Shown here piece after piece: positions 1 through 8,074 of a stretch of 64,000 bases of DNA (its first letter is position 1; each line of letters starts with the position of its first letter). The DNA is from an uncultured Bacteroidia bacterium. GTDB lineage: Bacteria; Bacteroidota; Bacteroidia; Bacteroidales; UBA932. The stretch covers positions 1-64,000 of the forward strand of contig CACZXH010000003.1 in the NCBI GenBank assembly GCA_902785065.1. The letters run 5' to 3'. Both the position numbers and the translations under genes were made by a program. A model generated the notes under the pieces. The model was not told where the DNA came from and did no database searches. It saw only the letters and a list, made by a program, of their open reading frames with translations.

Positions 1-65
1 CCGGAGGTGATTTTCACCCGGACGGTCCCGCCGACCGAGGTGAAGGTCCAGTTGTACTTGTCCAT
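1..65 (-). CDS. Partial hypothetical protein, N-terminus only
   Basis: An ATG at the complement of 63-65 opens a frame that runs off the window's left edge, giving about 21 residues beginning MDKYNWTFTSVGG. The peptide resembles from memory the N-terminus of a conserved Bacteroidales protein of unknown role. It lies divergent to rplU, 191 bases away. There is too little sequence to assign a domain or a function, so the call rests mainly on the open frame and the divergent arrangement. Confidence 0.4.
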   Translation of the reverse strand, partial: MDKYNWTFTSVGGTVRVKITS

Positions 66-131
66 TATCAGTGTGTTTTGGTGTTTCCGATTAAACAAAA
101 TTCGCAAAAAAAAATGAAAGGGACAAAAAGT

Positions 132-162
132 TTTGCAATTGCCGGAAAAATCCGTATCTTTG
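132..162 (+). promoter_or_regulatory. Bacteroidota-type promoter of rplU-rpmA
   Basis: TTTG at 132-135, a 19-base spacer and TATCTTTG at 155-162 exactly match the known Bacteroidota primary sigma consensus (TTTG-N19-TAnnTTTG). It is the best promoter match in the window and leaves a leader of roughly 90 bases before rplU. Confidence 0.8.
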
Positions 163-256
163 CCGTCCAATTTTATGAAATGGCCGATGAGCTCCAGAAG
201 AGACAGGCACGGTGCCCGTCCGCTTACGGTCCGAAACTCTAACAAAGTTTTTGATA

Positions 257-568
257 ATGTACGCAATCGTTGACATTGCAAGCCAGCAGTTCAAGGTAGA
301 AGCTGGAATGGACATCTTTGTGAACCGCCTCGCGGCTCGCAACGGTGAGTCTGTCGAGTTCGACAAGGTGCTCCTCATTGATGAGGCCGGCGCCGTTACG
401 GTCGGTACTCCGTATGTCGAGGGTGCTGTCGTCAAGGCTACCGTCGTCGATGACGACGCCAAGGCGAAGAAAGTGCTCGTTTTCAAGAAGATCCGTCGTA
501 AGGGATTCCAGACGCTGAACGGCCACCGCCAGAAGCTCACCAAGATCCACATTGACGCTATCGCTTAA
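257..568 (+). CDS. rplU: 50S ribosomal protein L21 (bL21)
   Basis: This is the large-subunit ribosomal protein L21, which binds 23S rRNA. The start is the ATG at 257, giving 103 residues beginning [17 protein letters not shown], the usual L21 N-terminus. An upstream in-frame ATG at 212 would add 15 residues that no L21 carries and is rejected. The C-terminal part has the basic rRNA-binding stretch ([19 protein letters not shown]) typical of the family. It is followed 17 bases later by rpmA, the conserved L21-L27 pair, and both are served by the promoter at 132-162. Confidence 0.95.
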   Translation: MYAIVDIASQQFKVEAGMDIFVNRLAARNGESVEFDKVLLIDEAGAVTVGTPYVEGAVVKATVVDDDAKAKKVLVFKKIRRKGFQTLNGHRQKLTKIHIDAIA

Positions 569-585
569 TTCAGGAGGAATCAACT

Positions 586-846
586 ATGGCACACAAAAAA
601 GGTCAGTCCAGTTCCAAGAACGGTCGTGAGTCCCATTCCAAGCGACTCGGCATCAAGAAGTTCGGTGAGGAAGTCGTGAAAGCCGGCAACATCATCGTCC
701 GTCAGCGCGGCACCGCCCACAACCCCGGCCTGAATGTCGGTATGGGCAAGGACCACACCCTCTACGCCCTCGTGGACGGAACTGTCAAGTTCGCCCGCAA
801 GCGTAACGACAAGTCCTACGTTTCCGTTCTCCCCCTCGAGAACTAA
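586..846 (+). CDS. rpmA: 50S ribosomal protein L27 (bL27)
   Basis: This is large-subunit protein L27, located near the peptidyl-transferase centre. It has 86 residues, starting [16 protein letters not shown], with the conserved glycine-rich [12 protein letters not shown] core and the [16 protein letters not shown] segment. No N-terminal extension of the kind cleaved in Firmicutes is present. A clear AGGAGG sits 8 bases before the ATG, which is uncommon in this phylum. It is co-transcribed with rplU and ends just before a stem-loop at 872-905. Confidence 0.95.
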   Translation: MAHKKGQSSSKNGRESHSKRLGIKKFGEEVVKAGNIIVRQRGTAHNPGLNVGMGKDHTLYALVDGTVKFARKRNDKSYVSVLPLEN

Positions 847-871
847 TCCCGGAGGACACAGATTTTTAATT

Positions 872-905
872 GGAGGACTTGTGCCGCATCCCGGTGCAGT
901 CCTCC
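872..905 (+). terminator. Stem-loop terminator after rpmA
   Basis: The arms GGAGGACT (872-879) and AGTCCTCC (898-905) pair perfectly and are followed by a short TTTG. The loop contains further weak pairing. It separates the L21-L27 unit from serS. Confidence 0.65.
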
Positions 906-922
906 TTTGTCATTAAATAACC

Positions 923-2031
923 ATGCTTACTTTAAAACTCCTCCGCGACGATCCCGAATACGTGATCCGGAAACTCGCCGTCAAGAATTTCGACGCCCGC
1001 GCGATCGTGGAAAAGGTGATCGCCCTGGACGACAACCGCAAGGCCCTCCAGACCGAGTCCGACGCCCTCCTCTCCCAGCAGAAGAAGGCCGCGGCCGAGA
1101 TCGGCGCCCTGATGAAGCAGGGCAAGAAGGCTGAGGCCGAGGCCGCCAAGGCCGAAGTCGCCGCCCTCAAGGCCCGTTCCAATGACCTCCTCAAGCAGGC
1201 CGACGACAACAATACCGAGCTCCAGGCCCAGCTCGTCCTCCTGCCGAACATTCCCTGCGACCTCGTTCCCGAAGGGAAGGGTGCGGAGGACAACCTGGTC
1301 GTGAAGATGGGCGGCGAGGAGCCCGTGCTCCCCGAGAACGCCCTCCCGCACTGGGAGCTCGCCAAGAAATACGATATCATCGACTTCGACCTCGGTGTGA
1401 AGATCACCGGCGCCGGTTTCCCGGTGTACAAGGGCAAGGGAGCCAAGCTCCAGCGCGCCCTGATCAACTTCTTCACACCGCCGCGGGCTACCAGGAGGTG
1501 GAACCTCCGGTGATGGTCAATGCCGCTTCCGGTTTCGGTACCGGCCAGCTTCCTGACAAGGAAGGCCAGATGTACCACGCCACCGTCGATGACTTCTACA
1601 TGGTCCCGACCGCCGAAGTCCCCGTGACGAACATTTTCCGCGACGTCATTCTCGGCGCCGACCAGTTCCCGCAGAAGCTCACGGCTTACACGCCCTGCTT
1701 CCGCCGTGAGGCCGGTTCCTACGGCAAGGACGTGCGCGGCCTGAACCGCTTCACCTCCGCCATCACCTACGACTTCGAACTCTGGTCCGCCGCCCAGGGC
1801 CGCTGGCTCGAGATCTCTTCCGTCTCCAACTTCGAGAGCTACCAGGCGAACCGCCTGAAGTGCCGCTACAAGGACGAGAACGGGAAGACCCAGCTCGTGC
1901 ACACCCTGAACGGCAGCTCCCTGGCCCTTCCGAGAGTCGTCGCCGCGCTGCTGGAAGACAACCAGAAGGACGGTTACATCGAGATTCCGGAAGTCCTCCG
2001 TCCCTACACCGGCTTCGACCGCATTGGATAA
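923..2031 (+). pseudogene. serS: Seryl-tRNA synthetase, frameshifted and internally deleted
   Basis: Seryl-tRNA synthetase charges tRNA-Ser. The first frame (923 to about 1474) encodes the N-terminal coiled-coil arm and the start of the class II catalytic domain up to ...GAKLQRALINFF. The reading then moves to another frame (from about 1475) that continues with EVEPPVMVN, GQLPDKEGQMYH, the motif-2 segment FRREAGSYG and the C-terminal GSSLALPR...TGFD. The shift fits a loss of about 4 bases. A second, in-frame gap at about 1749/1750 joins VRGLNR directly to FTSA and removes about 50 residues present in all family members. Adding both back restores the usual length of about 420. Because the gene is essential, either another copy exists or these are assembly errors. 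Confidence 0.85.
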
Positions 2032-2581
2032 GCCGCGCATCATACTCGGCATCGACCCCGGAACCCAGCTGCTGGGTTTCGGGGTTGTCCGTGCCGTGGG
2101 CAAGAAGGCCGAGTACGTGGACATGGGCATCCTGGACCTGAGGAAGGAAAAGGATGCCTATACGAAATTGCGGGCTATTTATGACTGCATTTCCGAGGTG
2201 TGCAAGTCCTACCATCCAGACGAGCTCGCCATCGAATCGCCGTTCTACGGCAAGAACGCGCAGGTCGTGCTGAAGCTCGGCCGCGCGCAGGGGGCCGCGA
2301 TCATCGCCGCCCTCGAGAACGGGGTTGCCTCCGTGACGGAATACGCACCCCGCAAGGCCAAGGAGGCCATCGTCGGCAACGGTGCCGCCTCCAAGGAACA
2401 GGTCCAGCTGATGCTGGAAAAGACCCTCGGCGTGAGGTTAGCCGCCGAGCACCTGGACGCGACGGACGCCCTGGCCATCGCCCTCTGCCATCATTACGAG
2501 ACGTCGAATCCCATCGCATCCGTGAAGGGCAAGGGAGGCTGGGAGCAGTTCCTGAAGGACCATCCCGACCGCGTCAAATAA
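2024..2581 (+). CDS. ruvC: Crossover junction endodeoxyribonuclease RuvC
   Basis: RuvC resolves Holliday junctions in recombinational repair. The product has 185 residues, with the opening IILGIDPGTQLLGFG carrying the first catalytic Asp, ELAIESPFYGKN with the catalytic Glu, and a C-terminal DATDALAIALCHH with the last acidic residues. The start is a TTG at 2024 that overlaps the serS stop, consistent with translational coupling; no ATG is available near the family N-terminus. The length is normal and the frame is intact, unlike its neighbour. Confidence 0.93.
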   Translation: MDKPRIILGIDPGTQLLGFGVVRAVGKKAEYVDMGILDLRKEKDAYTKLRAIYDCISEVCKSYHPDELAIESPFYGKNAQVVLKLGRAQGAAIIAALENGVASVTEYAPRKAKEAIVGNGAASKEQVQLMLEKTLGVRLAAEHLDATDALAIALCHHYETSNPIASVKGKGGWEQFLKDHPDRVK

Positions 2582-2607
2582 TTTTTTAAAAATTTTACAT
2601 CAGGCGG

Positions 2608-2635
2608 TTAAACCTACGCGTACGCGAGGCGTCTA
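2608..2635 (+). promoter_or_regulatory. Possible ECF-sigma promoter before the outer-membrane protein
   Basis: AACC at 2611-2614 is followed after 15 bases by CGTCTA at 2630-2635, resembling the AAC/CGTC elements of extracytoplasmic-function sigma factors. No TAnnTTTG box is visible in this 95-base gap. The inference is moderate at best. Confidence 0.4.
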
Positions 2636-2676
2636 ACTGCACTGTATGGCCCTAAAACGGGCAAATAGTTATTTTT

Positions 2677-5600
2677 ATGTCTACAAGAAGGATTCTGCTT
2701 TTGCTGGTCAGCCTGTTCGCTTCGGTGGCGATGATGGCCCAGAACGTGAACGTCACTGTCAAACTTGCGGATGCGTCGAATGACGAGCCGATCGGCTTCG
2801 CCACCGTTTCCCTCACCCCCGAAAAAGGTAGCGCCAAGTACTCGCTGACCGACAACAATGGTAAAGGTACCATCGAGAAGGTCAAGGTGGGCAAGTACAC
2901 CTTCAAGGCCGAAATCATGGGCTACAAGTCCTATGAGAAGGCCGTGGAAATCACGAAAGAGGCGACCGACCTCGGCGTGGTGAAGATGGAACTGGACCAG
3001 CGGGTCCTGGACGCCGCTTCGGTGACTGCGACCGGCAACCCCATTATCATCAAGAAGGATACGGTCGAGTACAACGCCTCCTCGTTCAAGACCACGGATA
3101 CCGACATGCTCATCAACCTCCTCAAGAAGCTCCCGGGCATCGAGGTCGACGACAACGGTTCCATCACCGCGAACGGCGAGACCATCACGAAGATCACCAT
3201 CGACGGCAAGACCTTCTTCCTGGACGATCCCCAGCTCGCTTCCCAGAACCTTCCCGCGAAGATGATCGAGAAGGTGAAGGTCGTGAAGAAGAAGTCCGAG
3301 CAGGCCGAGTTCACCGGCATTGACGACGGCAATGACGAGACCATCATCGACCTCTCCGTACAGAAAAGCATGATGAACGGTGTCTTTGGCAACATTACCG
3401 GCGGCGTCGGCCACGATATCCCTTCCAAGGAGAATGACATGAACGACTGGCGTTATACCGGCAACGGCATGGTCGGCCGCTTCACGGACAGTTCCCAGCT
3501 CTCCATTATCGCCAACGGCAACAACGGCGCCGGCGGCATGGGCTTTACCAACATGGGCGGCAACATGATGGGCCAGATGATGGGCGGCGGCCGCGGCATG
3601 GGCGGCGGCATGATGGGCGGTATGGGCGGCTTCGGCGGCGGTATCACCACCTCCTGGATGGGCGGCGTCAATGCGGCGGCGGACCTCCTGGACGACCGGA
3701 TGGAATTCTCCGGCAACTACATGTACAGCGGTTCCAACACCGAGTCCATGCAGGACAGCTACCAGGAAAACTACTATGCCGACTGGACCCAGATCCAGGA
3801 GACCCAGAACACGAGCTATCAGCGCAACAACGGTCACCGGGTGGGTGTCCGCCTGGACCACAAGTTCTCCGACAATACCTCCATCCTCTTCCAGCCGCAG
3901 TTCAACTACAGCCAGGGCGGCTACAACCAGACCCAGGTCTTCGACACCTGGAGACAGGACAAGGGATCGGATGAGGCGGTGAAGGCGACCGACGGTTTCT
4001 CCACCAACTACGGTCTGAACAGCAACTGGTCGGCGAACGGCTTCCTTCTCTTCCGTCAGCGTTTGGGCATGCCCGGACGTACCCTGTCCGTGAACTTGAA
4101 CTGGACCCTTTCGAACAACCATTCCGACGGTTACAACCAGTCGGTCACCAACACGGTCAGCGGGTTCAATCCCGGCACGGCCGTGGTGAACCAGCGCGTG
4201 GATCAGGGTTCCAGAACCCAGAATGCGGGCGCCCGCCTCGTGTATACCGAGCCTCTCGGCGGCGGTTTCTACGTGGAAGGCAGCTACCAGTATAACTTCA
4301 GCCAGTCCAACTCCAATAAGAACGTATTCAACTCGGGCAGTGGTTACAGCTACGACGTGGCTGCTCGTGAGATGGGTTATATCTCGAATGGCGAGACTCC
4401 GGACGATGCTTATTCCAACAAGATCCTGAACCGCAACATCAACCAGAGCGCCGGTCTCGCGTTCATGTACCAGGAAGGCGACGTCCGCGCCCAGCTGGGT
4501 ATCACCGCGAATCCGCAGAACCAGCACAACGAGACCAACGGAAAGCCCTACGACAACAAGACCCTGAACTGGGCCCCGCGTGCGATGCTGTTCTACGACT
4601 TCAACGACAACGCGAACATCCGCATCAACTACAACGGCCGGAGCGGCCAGCCTTCCACCAGCCAGTTGATGCCGGTCCTGGACAACTCCGACCCGACGTC
4701 CCTGACGCTCGGTAACCCGTATCTGCAGCCGTATTTCAACCATAACGGCCGGATCGAGCTGGAGTATTCCAACCGCGCCACCTTCTTCACCGCCCGCCTG
4801 AATCTCCAGGGCGGCATGAACCAGAACCCGATCGTGAATGCGACCTGGAACGAGAACAACCGCCGGTATTCCTTCCCGGTGAATGGTAAGAATACCTACA
4901 ATGGCGGTGTCCGGATCATGGTCAACGCCCCGATCGCGAAGTCCAACTTCTCCATCTCCAACAACGCCAACATCAACTACTCGATGTCCACCAGCTATGT
5001 GGGCAACACGACGCTGAATACGAAGGAGTTCTGGAATGAGGCGATGGACGATTTCGATTACGAGAAGTTCCACACGGTCCATCCCGACCTGAACAACGAC
5101 AAGGACTTCATCGTCAACGCTACCCAGACCCTGAGCGTGATGGAGCGTCTGAACCTGAACTACCGCAGCGACAACTTCGAGGTTCGCGTCAACGGCGGCA
5201 CCCGCTTCAACAAGCCCTGGTACAGCGTGAAGACCACCGGCAACACCGAGAACGTGACCTGGAACAACTCTGTGGGCGGCTCCATCAACTGGACCATCGG
5301 CTACACCGGCCTGACGTTCACCACCGATGCGAACTACAACTGGTACAACGGTTACAAGACCAACCAGCCTTCCCGCCTGATCTGGAACGCCGGCCTGCAG
5401 ATGCCCATCATCTACAACTCCGCGACCATCGCCCTCAATGCCTATGACATGCTTGGCCAGCGGAAGAACCTGAGCACGACCCAGAACGAGAACCTCTACT
5501 CCGAGTCCCGTTCCCTCTCCATCGGCCGTTATGTCATCCTCTCCTTCACCTGGCGCTTCGGCACCTTCGGTGGCCGCAACGGCCGCATGGGCGGCTTCGG

Positions 5601-5715
5601 CGGCGGTCGTGGTGGCTTTGGCGGCGGCCGTGGCGGTCGTGGCGGCGGCTTCGGCGGTGGCATGCCGATGGGTGGCGGTATGATGGGCGGCGGCGGTTTC
5701 CGCGGTGGCTTCTAG
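2677..5715 (+). CDS. Large outer-membrane beta-barrel protein (TonB-receptor-like, CarboxypepD_reg-like N-terminus)
   Basis: The protein has 1012 residues with a signal peptide (1-22, ending MMAQ). Residues about 23-110 form a carboxypeptidase-regulatory-like beta sandwich, then a plug-like region (LLKKLPGIEVDDNGSITANG), then a long barrel rich in alternating aromatic and polar strands. This is the Bacteroidota outer-membrane beta-barrel family related to SusC; the ligand is unknown and there is no SusD partner. Two features are unusual: a Gly/Met-rich insert around residues 285-325 and a Gly/Arg/Met-rich tail of about 45 residues after the strand ending SFTWRFG, where such barrels normally finish. 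It forms its own transcription unit ending at a hairpin at 5800-5823. Confidence 0.85.
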   Translation: MSTRRILLLLVSLFASVAMMAQNVNVTVKLADASNDEPIGFATVSLTPEKGSAKYSLTDNNGKGTIEKVKVGKYTFKAEIMGYKSYEKAVEITKEATDLGVVKMELDQRVLDAASVTATGNPIIIKKDTVEYNASSFKTTDTDMLINLLKKLPGIEVDDNGSITANGETITKITIDGKTFFLDDPQLASQNLPAKMIEKVKVVKKKSEQAEFTGIDDGNDETIIDLSVQKSMMNGVFGNITGGVGHDIPSKENDMNDWRYTGNGMVGRFTDSSQLSIIANGNNGAGGMGFTNMGGNMMGQMMGGGRGMGGGMMGGMGGFGGGITTSWMGGVNAAADLLDDRMEFSGNYMYSGSNTESMQDSYQENYYADWTQIQETQNTSYQRNNGHRVGVRLDHKFSDNTSILFQPQFNYSQGGYNQTQVFDTWRQDKGSDEAVKATDGFSTNYGLNSNWSANGFLLFRQRLGMPGRTLSVNLNWTLSNNHSDGYNQSVTNTVSGFNPGTAVVNQRVDQGSRTQNAGARLVYTEPLGGGFYVEGSYQYNFSQSNSNKNVFNSGSGYSYDVAAREMGYISNGETPDDAYSNKILNRNINQSAGLAFMYQEGDVRAQLGITANPQNQHNETNGKPYDNKTLNWAPRAMLFYDFNDNANIRINYNGRSGQPSTSQLMPVLDNSDPTSLTLGNPYLQPYFNHNGRIELEYSNRATFFTARLNLQGGMNQNPIVNATWNENNRRYSFPVNGKNTYNGGVRIMVNAPIAKSNFSISNNANINYSMSTSYVGNTTLNTKEFWNEAMDDFDYEKFHTVHPDLNNDKDFIVNATQTLSVMERLNLNYRSDNFEVRVNGGTRFNKPWYSVKTTGNTENVTWNNSVGGSINWTIGYTGLTFTTDANYNWYNGYKTNQPSRLIWNAGLQMPIIYNSATIALNAYDMLGQRKNLSTTQNENLYSESRSLSIGRYVILSFTWRFGTFGGRNGRMGGFGGGRGGFGGGRGGRGGGFGGGMPMGGGMMGGGGFRGGF

Positions 5716-5739
5716 CAGCCCCCCCCCTACGACAGTGTC

Positions 5740-5795
5740 ATTCCCGGCTTGACCGGGAATCTCTCCTGTCATTCCGAGCGAAGCGAAGGAATCTA
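5740..5795. repeat. Dispersed intergenic repeat with inverted arms
   Basis: ATTCCCGG (5740-5747) and CCGGGAAT (5753-5760) form one dyad. It is followed from 5767 by TGTCATTCCGAGCGAAGCGA, continuing AGGAATCT. Closely similar copies occur at 16094 and 16116. The unit itself can fold through ATTCC...GGAAT. It looks like a short dispersed extragenic element. Confidence 0.55.
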
Positions 5796-6839
5796 CTTCA
5801 TGGCGGTCACATATGACCGCCATTTTTCAATCAATGCGGTCATGTCCTCGGGCAGGGGAGCCTCAAGGAAGATGCGCTGCCCGGTGCGGGGATGGGTGAA
5901 GCCCAGGGTGCGGGCGTGGAGGGCCTGCCGGGGGCAGATTGCGAAGCAGTTCTGGATGAACTGGCGGTATTTGGTGTAAATAGTGCCCTGGCGGATCTCT
6001 GCGCCGCCGTATCGTTCGTCGTTGAAGAGGGGATGGCCGATGGAGGACATGTGGACGCGGATCTGGTGCGTGCGTCCGGTCTCCAGCCTGCATTCCACGA
6101 CGGTGATGAAACCGTAACGTTCCAGCACTTTCCAATGGGTCACAGCCCATTTCCCTTTCTCCGGATCGTCATATACGCGGAAGCGCAGCCGGTCGTTCGG
6201 GTCCCGGCCGATGGTGCCCTGGATGGTGCCTTCGTCCTCGGCGATGTTGCCCCAGACGACGGCGGTATAGACGCGGTCGATGGAATGGACGAAGAACTGG
6301 TCGGCGAGGTGCGCCTGCGCCTGGGGATTCTTGGCGACCACCAGCAGGCCGCTGGTGTCCTTGTCGATGCGGTGCACGAGCACGCCGAGGCGCTCGTCTT
6401 CGCCGTCAGGCCCTTGTGAGATACCTAAATAATAGGCGAGGGCGTTCACGAGGGTGCCGGTGTAGTTTCCGTGTCCCGGATGGACCACCATTCCGGCGGG
6501 CTTGTTGATGACGAGGACGTCTTCATCCTCGTAGGCTATGTTCAGAGGAATATTCTCCGGCAGGATCTCCACGCCGCGCCGCTGGTACGGCATCACGAAC
6601 TTGATGACGTCGCAGGGGCGGATGATGGTATTGGCCTTCGCGGGCTTGTCGTTCACGAGGACATAGCCCAGCTTGATGGCCTGCTGGACGCGGTTGCGGG
6701 AGGTGTCTTCCTGGTGCGTGGTAATGAACTTGTCCACGCGCAGGGGTGCCTGGCCCTTGTCGGCTACCAGGCGGAAGTGCTCGAACATCTCCTGTTCGTC
6801 CTCCTGCGGGAGAAGGGTCTCGTCGTCGAGGGGGGACAT
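5793..6839 (-). CDS. RluD-family 23S rRNA pseudouridine synthase
   Basis: This enzyme isomerises uridines in 23S rRNA to pseudouridine. It has 348 residues: an S4 RNA-binding domain (about 33-90), then the catalytic domain with HRIDKDTSG at 156-164 (catalytic Asp159) and the RTHQIRVHM substrate-site motif. The length is normal for the RluD/RluA group. Its ATG overlaps the stop of the upstream PASTA gene by one base (TAATG), so the two are translationally coupled. Its last codons contain the convergent terminator at 5800-5823. The exact target uridine cannot be read from sequence. Confidence 0.92.
   Translation of the reverse strand: MSPLDDETLLPQEDEQEMFEHFRLVADKGQAPLRVDKFITTHQEDTSRNRVQQAIKLGYVLVNDKPAKANTIIRPCDVIKFVMPYQRRGVEILPENIPLNIAYEDEDVLVINKPAGMVVHPGHGNYTGTLVNALAYYLGISQGPDGEDERLGVLVHRIDKDTSGLLVVAKNPQAQAHLADQFFVHSIDRVYTAVVWGNIAEDEGTIQGTIGRDPNDRLRFRVYDDPEKGKWAVTHWKVLERYGFITVVECRLETGRTHQIRVHMSSIGHPLFNDERYGGAEIRQGTIYTKYRQFIQNCFAICPRQALHARTLGFTHPRTGQRIFLEAPLPEDMTALIEKWRSYVTAMK
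5800..5828 (+). terminator. Rho-independent terminator overlapping the end of rluD
   Basis: ATGGCGGTCA (5800-5809) and TGACCGCCAT (5814-5823) form a perfect 10-base-pair stem with a CATA loop, followed by TTTTTC. It terminates the outer-membrane protein transcript and lies inside the last codons of the convergent pseudouridine synthase gene. Confidence 0.8.
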
Positions 6840-7651
6840 TATTCGGCAGGGATCTTCTCGGGATCGAGGGTCAGGTACAGGTTGATGGACGATCCGTACG
6901 CACGGGTCTGGCCCAGGCCGTCCTGCTGGTACACGACGGCGTTGACGGAATCGGCATAGGTGCGGATACCGCTGTCGAAGCGGACGCGGCCTACATTCAG
7001 GTACCGGTCATGCAGGGCGTCCACGGCGCTGATGTACTTCTGGCCGATGACGCGCGGCACCACCGTCGGACGCTCGTCGCTGGATAAGCCCAGGGTCAGG
7101 TCCACGTCGGATCCGCTGACCACGAGGTCGCCGGCGCGCACATTCCGTCCCCGGACCGTCTGCCGGAGCACGTTGTTCGTGGCGATATCCTGTGTATAGT
7201 TCAACTTGCCGAGCGACAGTCCGCGGTTGTTCAGTTCCGCGCGCGCCTCGTTCAGCGAGTAGCCGATCAGGTTGGGCATGACCACCTTCCGGGGAACGAT
7301 GGAATTGATGGTCAGGAAGATGCTGCGCCCCTTCTTCACCGTGGAACCGGCCTTGGGCGACTGACGGTACACCAGACCGGCACCGAGTCTCCGCACGAAC
7401 ACGGAATCCGTCACCTTCACCCCCACATGGCCCGCGCGGGCCAGGTCATGCGCCTCTGCGACCGTCATGTTCGTAAAGTCCGGCACCGTCACCGTCCGGT
7501 TATGCCGCGTGATAAGGCCCAGCCCCACCTGCGCAAACAGGAGCAGGCCCACGATCAGGAGGGCGGCCAGGAGCAGATTCCGCACAATCCAGTTACCCAG
7601 GATTCCCTGGGCCTTCCCCGTCTCCTTGTCCTTGCTATCTTTCTTTGCCAT
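6839..7651 (-). CDS. Membrane-anchored PASTA-domain protein
   Basis: The protein has 270 residues, with a short basic cytoplasmic N-terminus, one membrane helix (about 24-47) and three PASTA repeats in the periplasm (about 55-115, 117-185 and 190-265). PASTA domains bind muropeptides or uncrosslinked peptidoglycan. No kinase or penicillin-binding domain is attached, unlike the best-known carriers, and this free-standing form is common in Bacteroidota beside an rluD-like gene. A cell-wall sensing or division-linked role is inference. It is first in a two-gene operon read from the promoter at 7681-7711. Confidence 0.85.
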   Translation of the reverse strand: MAKKDSKDKETGKAQGILGNWIVRNLLLAALLIVGLLLFAQVGLGLITRHNRTVTVPDFTNMTVAEAHDLARAGHVGVKVTDSVFVRRLGAGLVYRQSPKAGSTVKKGRSIFLTINSIVPRKVVMPNLIGYSLNEARAELNNRGLSLGKLNYTQDIATNNVLRQTVRGRNVRAGDLVVSGSDVDLTLGLSSDERPTVVPRVIGQKYISAVDALHDRYLNVGRVRFDSGIRTYADSVNAVVYQQDGLGQTRAYGSSINLYLTLDPEKIPAE

Positions 7652-7680
7652 GGCAAAAATGCTTTCAACTTGTCAACCTA

Positions 7681-7711
7681 CAAAGTTATAAATAATTCTC
7701 CGAATGGCAAT
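7681..7711 (-). promoter_or_regulatory. Promoter of the PASTA-rluD operon
   Basis: On the reverse strand ATTG, a 19-base spacer and TAACTTTG (complement of 7681-7688) match the Bacteroidota consensus apart from the first base of the upstream element. It leaves a leader of about 25 bases. Confidence 0.65.
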
Positions 7712-8074
7712 CGGCGCCGGATTACTTTGGATTTGGGTGCGGTGTTTTAATATAAAATATTGATAGATAGCGTTTTAGACTGACAGATTATTTCTGGCAA
7801 ATTCTTTGGACATTTCGGACAGTTCCATTACTTTTGGGGCGGGAAATCCATTTTTGGAATAAAATGTTTATATTTGTGACATAGAAATCGATTGCTTCCT
7901 GTAAAAAACTCCTGCATAGGGAAAACCGGACATTTTCTTTAAGGATAAAAGGGAACAGGAAGTATTTCAGGAGGCTATGTGCTTGAGCACAGTAGCCTCG
8001 TTTCCCGTGCGGTCCGGTCCGGTGCCGCCCTTAGATGCAGGCTGCTGTGCTCTCTTGCCCAAAGAGAGGACGCA
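7712..8074 (+). other. Long leader region of the TPR lipoprotein gene
   Basis: This gene-free stretch holds a TATATTTG box at 7869-7876 that probably starts transcription of the next gene. A stem-loop lies at 7971-7999 (GAGGCTA...TAGCCTC with an inner GTGCT/AGCAC pairing). A second stem at 8050-8068 (CTCTCTT/AAGAGAG) lies just before the start codon. Between them a 33-codon frame runs from an ATG at 7977, two bases after AGGAGG, to a TGA at 8076-8078 that overlaps the ATG of the lipoprotein. This may be a translationally coupled leader peptide. The remainder, 7712-7860, is AT-rich with nothing recognisable. Confidence 0.4.

Noticed and set aside
2614-5823. A 1069-residue minus-strand frame opposite the barrel protein
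   Set aside because: It has the composition of a reverse-frame shadow and is poor in motifs. It overlaps the barrel gene completely.
7979-8074. N-terminal extension of the TPR lipoprotein frame
   Set aside because: It precedes a clear lipoprotein signal at 8075 and shows no protein features. The stretch is better read as leader RNA.
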